From positions 1 through 5,124 of the forward strand of contig JAQCDI010000206.1 in NCBI GenBank assembly GCA_027620595.1: a stretch of DNA of 5,124 bases, written 5' to 3'. The DNA comes from Bacteroidota bacterium. GTDB lineage: Bacteria > Bacteroidota > Rhodothermia > Rhodothermales > UBA10348. This document shows positions 1 through 5,124 of the stretch, in pieces. The notes below the pieces were generated by a model, which was given only the letters and a program-made list of their open reading frames with translations, was not told the origin of the DNA and did not search any database. The translations under genes were made by a program, and so were the position numbers. Numbering within the stretch: position 1 is the stretch's first letter; each line of letters begins with the position of its first letter.

Positions 1-44
1 GGCCGTCTCATGTCGGGGCCGTCGGGCCGCGGTTCGCCCGTATC
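1..44. other. Short GC-rich flank downstream of the minus-strand gene
   Basis: This 44-base stretch lies after the stop codon (TAG, minus strand) of the gene at 45-1139. It holds a 7-base direct repeat, GGCCGTC, at 1-7 and 17-23, and a small self-complementary element, GGCC-GTCG-GGCC, at 17-28. No U-tract follows on either strand, so there is no convincing intrinsic terminator. A minus-strand ATG at 11-9 (ATG AGA CGG, reading off the edge) could start another gene 33 bases after the stop, but only three codons are visible and there is no ribosome binding site. Confidence 0.3.
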
Positions 45-1139
45 CTATTCCGGCATCCAGTCGTAGGGCAACGTGTCAGCCAGGCGGTGGAAGGTCCAGT
101 AGCCGAGCTCGCGGGTGGCCAGTGCGTCCGAAGGCAGCAGAACGCCCGTGGCGTCGACGAAGGCCTGGAAGGCGGGCAGTTCGACGAAGGAGACGTGCAT
201 TTCGGAAGCGAGCACTTCGGACAGGTCCGAAACGGGCCAGAACCGGCCGATGAACTTCGGCCAGCGGCTGTCCCCGCCGTCCCCGAAGTACTTGATCCGC
301 AGCCATCCGGCCCAGTCCACCCGACCTACGCCGGGGCGGTCATCCTCGAACAGGATGGGTTGCGGATCTCCATAAACGCTCTTCAGGCCGGCTTCCAGGA
401 TGGGGGAGTGGTCTTCCGCCGCACCGGGACCACCGACGAACCATGCGGCCCATTCCTGTTTCTTCATCTCACCCGCCATGAGGGAAGCAAGGAAATGACG
501 CCGGCTGCCTTCAAAGGTCGTTTCCCGGTTTGATGCCCAAGTTTTTTCATCCTTGCTCTTTTCGGGCGTCATGGACTCGAAGTAGGCCCATCCACTCCAG
601 CCGTAGGCCACCGCATTGCCGCCGAGCCGGAGACCGTGGATGACCATCCGGTAGCCCAGGGCCGGATTGCTGAACGCAAACGGTCCGGCGGATTGCACAT
701 CCAGGGTTCCCATCCCGGCATCCTTCGTGATCCGGAGCGCGTCAGGGTTTTCGATGACGATATCGCTGGAGAACCGGGTGTAGGAGAAGGCCGTGATCTT
801 GAATTCGTCGAGCAGGGTGGCGTCCGGGGAGGAACCCGCAGGATCCACGGCGGCTCCGAGCTGCAGGGCCAGGTCCGTATGGTCCGTCCTGGTGGCGCGT
901 ACGCCGAACGGGGCAAGGCCGTCGGCAGCGGCTGCCACCTCGAAGGCGTACTGGGGCGGTGCCGGAAGGGTGAAGCTTCCGTCCGGACCGGACTCGGTGA
1001 CCAACGTGGTGTGGTGGACAAAGACGGTTGCACCGGATACGGGCGATCCGTCAGGTCCGGTTACGGTGCCGGTGATCTGCCGTGCGTTGACGGGAATGGC
1101 CCACAGGAGCAGCAGAAGGGAGAGACGGAGGATGTGCAT
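45..1139 (-). CDS. Exported protein with N-terminal carboxypeptidase regulatory-like domain
   Basis: Predicted 364-residue exported protein of unknown molecular role. Residues 1-19 form a Sec signal peptide: His/Arg near the N-terminus, a run of leucines at 8-12, and a likely cleavage site after Val-Asn-Ala (19). Residues 21-95 match a carboxypeptidase regulatory-like (CarboxypepD_reg) beta-sandwich, with 'ITGTVTGPDGSPVSGATV' at 22-39 and 'GPDGSFTL' at 51-58. Residues 109-250 match the body seen in many Bacteroidota proteins annotated only as 'carboxypeptidase-like regulatory domain-containing': an 'IENPDALRI' segment (129-137), 'NPALGY' (158-163), 'W..NR' (201-205) and 'EGSRRHFLASL' (210-220). 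No peptidase catalytic site, TonB-dependent barrel, lipobox or type IX sorting tail is visible, so the name describes the fold and not an enzyme. The ATG at 1139 is chosen because it directly precedes the signal peptide; no Shine-Dalgarno is present. It lies 120 bp downstream of the membrane-protein gene on the same strand. The family call is recalled from motifs and is fairly secure; the function is unknown. Confidence 0.88.
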   Translation of the reverse strand: MHILRLSLLLLLWAIPVNARQITGTVTGPDGSPVSGATVFVHHTTLVTESGPDGSFTLPAPPQYAFEVAAAADGLAPFGVRATRTDHTDLALQLGAAVDPAGSSPDATLLDEFKITAFSYTRFSSDIVIENPDALRITKDAGMGTLDVQSAGPFAFSNPALGYRMVIHGLRLGGNAVAYGWSGWAYFESMTPEKSKDEKTWASNRETTFEGSRRHFLASLMAGEMKKQEWAAWFVGGPGAAEDHSPILEAGLKSVYGDPQPILFEDDRPGVGRVDWAGWLRIKYFGDGGDSRWPKFIGRFWPVSDLSEVLASEMHVSFVELPAFQAFVDATGVLLPSDALATRELGYWTFHRLADTLPYDWMPE

Positions 1140-1259
1140 GGCGGGCGGTGGTGGGTTGGCAAAAGACCTGCAGGAAGATGCACGATTTGAAGGAATATTG
1201 CCTCGATCAGACGCCGTTTCTCGTGTAGGGATTCCCCGGTTTTGGCCGGATCGGCCCGG
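1140..1259 (-). promoter_or_regulatory. 120-bp spacer between the minus-strand genes, possible promoter
   Basis: Non-coding spacer between the stop of the membrane-protein gene and the start of the exported-protein gene. Its most AT-rich patch is at 1184-1200 and includes AATATT at 1194-1199, about 55 bases upstream of the ATG at 1139. That is a reasonable place for a minus-strand -10 element, but no matching -35 or Bacteroidota TAnnTTTG element is clear. The 21 bases just before the start are C-rich on the coding strand and lack a ribosome binding site. CCTGCAGG at 1167-1174 is a perfect 8-base palindrome, probably by chance. Whether this gap carries its own promoter or only separates two operon genes cannot be decided here. 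Confidence 0.25.
1244..1256. terminator. Small GC hairpin just after the membrane-protein gene, weak terminator candidate
   Basis: GGCCG (1244-1248) and CGGCC (1252-1256) can pair across the 3-base loop GAT, directly after the minus-strand stop codon at 1262-1260. On the minus strand the stem is followed by AAAACC, not by a T-run, so it does not look like a standard intrinsic terminator. In such GC-rich DNA a 5-bp GC stem is also expected by chance. Read as a possible RNA 3' stabiliser or attenuating hairpin at most. Confidence 0.18.
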
Positions 1260-1982
1260 TCAGTGGGTGCGCAGGCTCAGCGTGCCTTCCGGCTTGCCGC
1301 CCATCAGGTAGGCCAACTGGGCCTTGACGAAGAGGATGATGCCGAACATCTCCATGCCTTCCTCGACCAGCGTACTCATGGCGTAGGCCAGCGAATCGCT
1401 GTCCAGCGGTTCGCCCACCAATTCCATGATGACGGCGCCTCCCACGAAAACGGCGCCCGCAGTGAAGAACTGGATGAACGTGTGGCGGGGCAGGGAGCGA
1501 AGGAAGGGGAGGAAGTAGAGTCCCAGCACGGCGGCGATGAGGAGGCCGCCCCAGGCCCAGGAGGGCTCCACGATCGAATTGATGGTTTCATGCAAGCCGG
1601 CGATTTCGTCGATCGAGAGCCAGCAGAAGCCCAAGAACAGGATGGCCCATCGGCGTGCCTGGGGGTCTTCGAGACGTCGCTTCTCGAGGAGGATCGTTCC
1701 CAGGATGGCCATGGCCACCAACAGGTTGAAGCCCGAGAACCAGGTGGGAAGATTGTGCTCTTCGTTGACGTCGAAGAGTTGCAGGAAGTACCACGCCACC
1801 TCTGAAACCTGGTGGTGCCAGATCCACAGGACGGCATGCATGAAGAGGAGCCAGGTGGCCGTCCAGGTGAGCAGGCGTACGATGCGGCCGCGGTGCAGGG
1901 GGATTTCGAACACGGGCTGGTACCGATCTGAGGGAGGGGGAACCTGAATATCGGCAATCGGAGCGGGAAACTTGAAAGCCAT
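1260..1982 (-). CDS. Six-helix integral membrane protein of unknown function
   Basis: Predicted 240-residue inner-membrane protein; I recognise the general type but no named family. Six hydrophobic segments are visible, at about residues 34-57, 82-99, 111-131, 143-161, 169-188 and 206-226, after a hydrophilic, proline-rich N-terminal tail. Between helices 1 and 2 lies 'FDVNEEHNLPTWFS' (70-83), a motif I recall from uncharacterised bacterial membrane proteins. Helix 3 ends in 'SIDEIAGLHE' (123-132), helix 5 ends in 'ELVGE' (187-191) and helix 6 begins with 'VEEGMEMFG' (206-214). These charged residues sit in or at the edges of helices, which suggests a functional centre (metal, proton or polar ligand), but this is inference. 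The ATG at 1982 is preferred because the tail before helix 1 is already 33 residues long. An in-frame GTG at 2030 would give 256 residues; it has a GGAGGTGA upstream but only about 3 bases of spacing. It is divergent from the propeller gene and upstream of the exported-protein gene. Confidence 0.82.
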   Translation of the reverse strand: MAFKFPAPIADIQVPPPSDRYQPVFEIPLHRGRIVRLLTWTATWLLFMHAVLWIWHHQVSEVAWYFLQLFDVNEEHNLPTWFSGFNLLVAMAILGTILLEKRRLEDPQARRWAILFLGFCWLSIDEIAGLHETINSIVEPSWAWGGLLIAAVLGLYFLPFLRSLPRHTFIQFFTAGAVFVGGAVIMELVGEPLDSDSLAYAMSTLVEEGMEMFGIILFVKAQLAYLMGGKPEGTLSLRTH

Positions 1983-2000
1983 GGGTGGCAGGACATGACA

Positions 2001-2020
2001 GGTCCCGTTACCTTGGGACC
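2001..2020. repeat. Perfect 6+6 bp inverted repeat, possible operator
   Basis: GGTCCC (2001-2006) and GGGACC (2015-2020) are exact reverse complements separated by the 8-base spacer GTTACCTT. It sits in the gap between the two divergent genes, 26 bases before the plus-strand start codon. That geometry fits a dimeric repressor site controlling either or both genes, and it overlaps the one candidate -7 box. It could also form a weak RNA hairpin in a leader. No regulator gene is present in the window, and a 6-bp repeat can arise by chance. Confidence 0.3.
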
Positions 2021-2030
2021 GTCGTTCCAC

Positions 2031-2038
2031 TCACCTCC
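2031..2038 (-). promoter_or_regulatory. Shine-Dalgarno-like GGAGGTGA on the minus strand
   Basis: The plus strand reads TCACCTCC, so the minus strand carries GGAGGTGA, an exact match to the anti-Shine-Dalgarno tail of 16S rRNA. It abuts the alternative GTG start at 2030-2028, leaving about 3 bases between GGAGG and GTG, closer than usual. The other two genes show no such site, so it may be a coincidence or may mark a strongly translated upstream start for the membrane protein. Confidence 0.3.
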
Positions 2039-2046
2039 CTGATTCC

Positions 2047-5000
2047 ATGCGCCTTCGTTCCTTGATGCTCTGCGCCGTGCTCCTGGCCGTCGCGGTTTCT
2101 GATCTGCGTGCCCAAGCAGTGGATCCTTCGCTCCTCGCCGGGCTCGATTACCGTCTGGTGGGTCCCTATCGGGGCGGCCGCTCCGCTGCGGTGACCGGAG
2201 TACCGGGCAATGACCACCTTTTCTACTTCGGCTCCACGGGAGGCGGCGTTTGGCGCACCCGCGATGGAGGACAATCCTGGGAGAATATTTCGGACGGATT
2301 CTTCGGGGGCTCGATCGGCGCGGTGGCCGTGTCCGAATGGGACAACAACGTGATCTATGTGGGCGGAGGCGAAAAGACCATCCGCGGCAACGTGTCCCAC
2401 GGCAGCGGCATGTGGAAGTCCGTGGATGCTGGCAAGACCTGGACGCATATCGGACTGGATGATTCGCGCCACATAGCCCGCGTCCGCATCCATCCAAAGA
2501 ATCCCGATCTGGTCTACGCAGCGGTCATGGGGCACCTGTTCGGTTCTAATGACCAGCGCGGCGTGTACCGTTCGAAGGACGGCGGCGAGACCTGGGAGCG
2601 GATCCATTTCGTGTCCGACAAGGCCGGCGCCGTGGATCTGATCATGGACCCGACCAATCCGCGCGTCCTGTATGCTTCGATGTGGGAGTTCTACCGCAAC
2701 CCCTACCAGATGTCCTCGGGCGGCGAGGATTCCGGACTGTGGAAATCCACGGACGGAGGGGATACGTGGACGGAGCTCACGAATCAGGACAATGGTCTTC
2801 CCGGTGGCACGCTGGGTATCATCGGCGTCACGGTATCGCCGGTGAATCCGGATCGCGTCTGGGCCATCGTGGAGCATGATGACGGCGGGGTCTTCCGCAG
2901 CGAGAACGGTGGCGAATCCTGGCGCCGCATCAACTCGGACCGGAATCTGCGCCAGCGCGCCTGGTACTACACCCGCATCTACGCCGGGACCCAGGATGAG
3001 GACGAGGTATGGGTCCTGAACGTGGGCCTCTGGCACTCCAAGGACGGCGGCAGCGAATACTCCCAGGTGCGGACCCCGCACGGGGACCATCACGATTTCT
3101 GGATCGATCCGGACAATGCCGACCGCATCATCGTGGGGGATGATGGGGGTGCCCAGGTGACGTTCAACCGGGGCGAGACGTGGTCGACGTACCACAACCA
3201 GCCCACGGCGCAGTTTTACAGGGTCCACACGGACAACCACTTCCCGTACCGCATCTACGGTGGGCAGCAGGACAACTCGACCGTGCGCATCCTGCACACG
3301 TCGAACGGCCTGGACGAGCGCGAATGGGAGTCCACAGCCGGTGGCGAAAGCGCCTGGTTGGCCACGCATCCCGAGGATCCGGACGTCGTGTACGGCGGAT
3401 CGTACGGCGGCTCTTTCTCCGTGGTGAACCATCGCACCGAGCAGTCCCGCTCCATCAACGTGTGGCCCGACAACCCCATGGGACACGGGGCTGAGGGCTT
3501 CAAGTACCGATTCAAGTGGAACTTCCCCATCAAGACCAGCCGGCATGATCCGGACCGGGTGATTGCCACCAGCCAGCACGTGCATGTGTCGAACAATATG
3601 GGCCAGTCCTGGGAAATCATCTCCCCGGACCTGACCCGCAACGATCCGACCACGCTCGGTCCATCGGGCGGCCCGATCACGAAGGACAACACGGCGGTCG
3701 AGTACTATGCCACCATCTTCACCCTGGCTGAAGGGGAAGAAGAGGGTGTGATCTGGACCGGTTCGGACGACGGGCTGATCCACATCACCCGCGATGGCGG
3801 CGCCAACTGGACCAACGTGACGCCGCCGGCGCGCATCTTCCCCGAGTGGATGATGGTCAATGACATGGTGGTCGATCCGCGGAATCCGGGCGGCCTCTAT
3901 GTGGCCGCTACGCGGTACAAGTCGGATGACTTTGCGCCCTACCTCTACAAGACGGCCGACTACGGCGCCACGTGGACCAAGATCACGAACGGTATCGATC
4001 CGCTGCACTTCACGCGCACGATCGAACCGGATCCCATGCGCCCCGGCCTGCTGTACGCGGGCACGGAAAGCGGCATGTACATCTCCTTCGATGACGGCGC
4101 CTCCTGGCAGTCCTTCCAGCAGAACCTGCCCATCGTTCCGATCACGGACCTGGAGTGGAAGGACAACGATCTGGTGGTCGGCACGCAGGGCCGCAGCTTC
4201 TGGATCCTGGAGGACCTCAACCACATTCAGGGAATCCGGGCGTCGGATGCAACCCTGTCGTATGTCTTTCACGCGCCGTACCCGGCAACGCTCGGTGCAG
4301 AATCATCGGTTCGGTTGCGATACTGGCTGAAAGAGGATGTCGCGGACAAGGACGTGACCATGCGTATCCTGGAGCGCGATGGATCGACCATCATCCGCTC
4401 CTTTGAGGGCAGGGACGTGCCGTCAGAGGCCGGGGTGAACCAGTTCAACTGGAACATGCGCTATCCCGACGCGGAGTCCTTCGAAGGGCTCATCATGTGG
4501 TCGGGGTCGGTGCGGGGTCCGGAAGCCGTGCCTGGGGACTACGTGGCCCGGCTGATCGTCGGGGAAGACTCCTCGGACGTGACCTTCCGCATCAACCCTG
4601 ATCCGCGCTCCGAAACGCCTATCGAAGGGCTCCAGGAGAAATTCGACTTCCTCATTGCCGTGCGGGACAAGCTGAGCGAGACCCACAAGGCCATCAAGCA
4701 GATCCGCTCCCTGCGGGACCAGGTCAATGACGTGCTGGAACGTGTACCGGCGGATCATCCCGAAGCAGACAGCATCAAGGCGTACGCCAATCGCATGCTC
4801 GAGGGGATGAAGGAGGTCGAGGAAGCTCTCTACCAGACGAAGAACCGGTCGGGTCAGGATCCGCTCAACTACCCCATCCGGCTCAACGACAAGCTTTCGG
4901 GGGTGGCCAGCGTGACGCGCGGCAACTACCCGCCCACGGACCAGGCGTATCAGGTGCGCGACGAGCTCATCCGTCAGATCGACGAATGGCTCACGAAGCT

Positions 5001-5085
5001 GGCCGATATCACCAGCTTCCAGATGAGCGAGTTCGAGGAGATGATGGAAGCCCTCAAGCTTCCGGTCATCAAGATGGACTCCTGA
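2047..5085 (+). CDS. Exported two-propeller Asp-box protein (VPS10/sortilin-like 'glycosyl hydrolase')
   Basis: Large exported protein of 1012 residues, of the family usually annotated 'glycosyl hydrolase', 'VPS10 domain-containing' or 'BNR/Asp-box repeat'. Residues 1-24 are a signal peptide ending in Ala-Gln-Ala; there is no lipobox or type IX sorting tail. Eleven Asp-box motifs (S/T-x-D-x-G-x-x-W type) start at about residues 71, 125, 176, 234, 285, 331, 372, 515, 581, 636 and 680. Most follow a blade motif such as 'HPKNPDLVYA' (149) or 'DPTNPRVLYA' (201). This indicates two beta-propellers, about residues 40-400 and 400-725. Family hallmarks include 'HGDHHDFW' (345-352), 'QQDNSTV', 'SGGPITKDNT' and 'GTQGRSFWILED' (712-723). 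Residues 740-860 look like a beta-sandwich ('GVNQFNWNMRYP', 'AVPGDYVARL'). The rest is helical and probably coiled, with 'QDPLNYPIRLNDKL' near 937-950. Length is normal for the family and the gene is intact. Glycan hydrolysis is not shown by the sequence; binding or scaffold roles fit equally well. The ATG at 2047 directly precedes the signal peptide. Confidence 0.93.
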   Translation: MRLRSLMLCAVLLAVAVSDLRAQAVDPSLLAGLDYRLVGPYRGGRSAAVTGVPGNDHLFYFGSTGGGVWRTRDGGQSWENISDGFFGGSIGAVAVSEWDNNVIYVGGGEKTIRGNVSHGSGMWKSVDAGKTWTHIGLDDSRHIARVRIHPKNPDLVYAAVMGHLFGSNDQRGVYRSKDGGETWERIHFVSDKAGAVDLIMDPTNPRVLYASMWEFYRNPYQMSSGGEDSGLWKSTDGGDTWTELTNQDNGLPGGTLGIIGVTVSPVNPDRVWAIVEHDDGGVFRSENGGESWRRINSDRNLRQRAWYYTRIYAGTQDEDEVWVLNVGLWHSKDGGSEYSQVRTPHGDHHDFWIDPDNADRIIVGDDGGAQVTFNRGETWSTYHNQPTAQFYRVHTDNHFPYRIYGGQQDNSTVRILHTSNGLDEREWESTAGGESAWLATHPEDPDVVYGGSYGGSFSVVNHRTEQSRSINVWPDNPMGHGAEGFKYRFKWNFPIKTSRHDPDRVIATSQHVHVSNNMGQSWEIISPDLTRNDPTTLGPSGGPITKDNTAVEYYATIFTLAEGEEEGVIWTGSDDGLIHITRDGGANWTNVTPPARIFPEWMMVNDMVVDPRNPGGLYVAATRYKSDDFAPYLYKTADYGATWTKITNGIDPLHFTRTIEPDPMRPGLLYAGTESGMYISFDDGASWQSFQQNLPIVPITDLEWKDNDLVVGTQGRSFWILEDLNHIQGIRASDATLSYVFHAPYPATLGAESSVRLRYWLKEDVADKDVTMRILERDGSTIIRSFEGRDVPSEAGVNQFNWNMRYPDAESFEGLIMWSGSVRGPEAVPGDYVARLIVGEDSSDVTFRINPDPRSETPIEGLQEKFDFLIAVRDKLSETHKAIKQIRSLRDQVNDVLERVPADHPEADSIKAYANRMLEGMKEVEEALYQTKNRSGQDPLNYPIRLNDKLSGVASVTRGNYPPTDQAYQVRDELIRQIDEWLTKLADITSFQMSEFEEMMEALKLPVIKMDS

Positions 5086-5103
5086 TCAACGTCCGTCGTT
5101 GAT
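5085..5103. terminator. Hairpin at the stop codon of the propeller gene, weak terminator candidate
   Basis: ATCAACG (5085-5091) and CGTTGAT (5097-5103) pair perfectly across the 5-base loop TCCGT; the first base is the last base of the TGA stop. A G-T wobble at 5084/5104 could extend the stem to 8 bp. It is followed on the plus strand by TTCAACGTT and not by a long T-run, so it is weaker than a standard intrinsic terminator. TCAACG occurs again at 5105-5110. It may end or stabilise the propeller-gene transcript, or serve both directions if a convergent gene follows. Confidence 0.35.
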
Positions 5104-5124
5104 TTCAACGTTCGGGAGGGCGTC

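Larger units (their letters stand above)
1983..2046. promoter_or_regulatory. Divergent intergenic control region
   Basis: This 64-base region separates the preferred start of the membrane-protein gene (ATG, 1982, minus) from the propeller gene (ATG, 2047, plus), so control signals for both probably lie in or beside it. On the plus strand, TACCTTGG at 2009-2016 differs by one base from the Bacteroidota -7 consensus TAnnTTTG, but no clear -33 TTTG is found at the right distance. A poor sigma-70-like alternative is TTGAAA (1972-1977) with CATGAC (1994-1999). No Shine-Dalgarno precedes the plus-strand ATG. If the GTG at 2030 is the real start of the minus gene, only 16 bases remain between the two genes and the promoters must overlap coding sequence. 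Confidence 0.35.

Noticed and set aside
1..11. Start of a further minus-strand gene at ATG 11-9
   Set aside because: Only three codons (Met-Arg-Arg) are visible before the edge and no ribosome binding site precedes them, so it is not called as a gene.
87..1311. Plus-strand open frames opposite the exported-protein gene (at 87-533, 636-1190 and 793-1311)
   Set aside because: They are antisense shadows of a gene with a clear signal peptide and family motifs. None has a signal, domain or ribosome binding site of its own.
1242..1947. Plus-strand open frames opposite the membrane-protein gene (1242-1805 and 1537-1947)
   Set aside because: The minus frame gives six clean hydrophobic helices, while these give Gln/Glu/His-rich or Arg/Ser-rich text with no family resemblance. 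They are shadows.
2047..2140. Lipoprotein signal at Cys9 of the propeller protein
   Set aside because: 'SLMLC' lacks the small residues of a lipobox before the Cys, and the hydrophobic core continues after it to a normal Ala-Gln-Ala cleavage site.
1376..2497. 373-codon minus-strand frame overlapping the membrane-protein gene and the start of the propeller gene
   Set aside because: Its translation is dominated by Arg, Ser, Pro and Cys, the usual signature of a shifted frame. It spans two supported genes on opposite strands and has no recognisable motif.
2257..4107. Repeated GATCCGGA and GACGGCGGC-like strings that suggest a DNA repeat array
   Set aside because: They encode the recurring blade motifs (D-P-x-N-P and S-x-D-G-G-x-x-W) of the propellers. 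The spacing is about 150 bases with poor DNA identity, so this is protein repetition and not CRISPR or satellite DNA.
2008..4272. 754-codon open frame antisense to the propeller gene
   Set aside because: It lies almost wholly opposite a well-recognised protein. Its translation is rich in Arg, His, Gly, Val and Ala with no domain, signal or membrane segment. Long open antisense frames are expected opposite GC-rich genes with strong codon bias.
1..5124. tRNA, rRNA, riboswitch, CRISPR, insertion sequence or attachment site
   Set aside because: Coding sequence fills nearly all of the window, and the gaps (44, 120, 64 and 39 bases) show no cloverleaf, array, transposase or terminal repeats.

Overview
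This is an ordinary stretch of a GC-rich bacterial chromosome (about 60% GC by eye) with three intact protein genes and little spare DNA. The best guess for the source is a high-GC member of the Bacteroidota/Rhodothermota group, for example a Rhodothermales-like bacterium. This is an inference from three things: the two recognisable protein families (a two-propeller Asp-box 'glycosyl hydrolase/VPS10-like' exoprotein and a carboxypeptidase-regulatory-like-domain exoprotein) are typical of that group; the clear starts at 1139 and 2047 have no Shine-Dalgarno sequence; and both exported proteins have plain Sec signal peptides.

Layout. Positions 1-44 are a short GC-rich flank. A secreted protein with an N-terminal carboxypeptidase regulatory-like fold lies on the minus strand at 45-1139. 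A 120-bp spacer (1140-1259) separates it from a six-helix inner-membrane protein of unknown function, also on the minus strand (1260-1982, or to 2030 if a GTG start is used). A short divergent intergenic region (1983-2046) holds a perfect 6+6 bp inverted repeat. From 2047 to 5085 a 1012-residue exported protein runs on the plus strand; it has eleven Asp-box motifs (two beta-propellers), then a beta-sandwich-like region and a helical C-terminus. The last 39 bases contain a small hairpin that begins at the stop codon.

How the genes relate. The two minus-strand genes could be co-transcribed, but the 120-bp gap also leaves room for a separate promoter. The large propeller gene is divergent from them and may share the control region between the two start codons. 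All three products belong to the cell envelope or are exported (periplasm, outer surface or inner membrane). No catalytic pathway linking them can be read from the sequence.

I looked for an unusual system (CRISPR, toxin-antitoxin, phage defence, mobile element, RNA gene, retroelement) and found no support for one. The most interesting items are the acidic and histidine residues within the helices of the unknown membrane protein, the inverted repeat between the divergent genes, and the start-codon conflict beside it.
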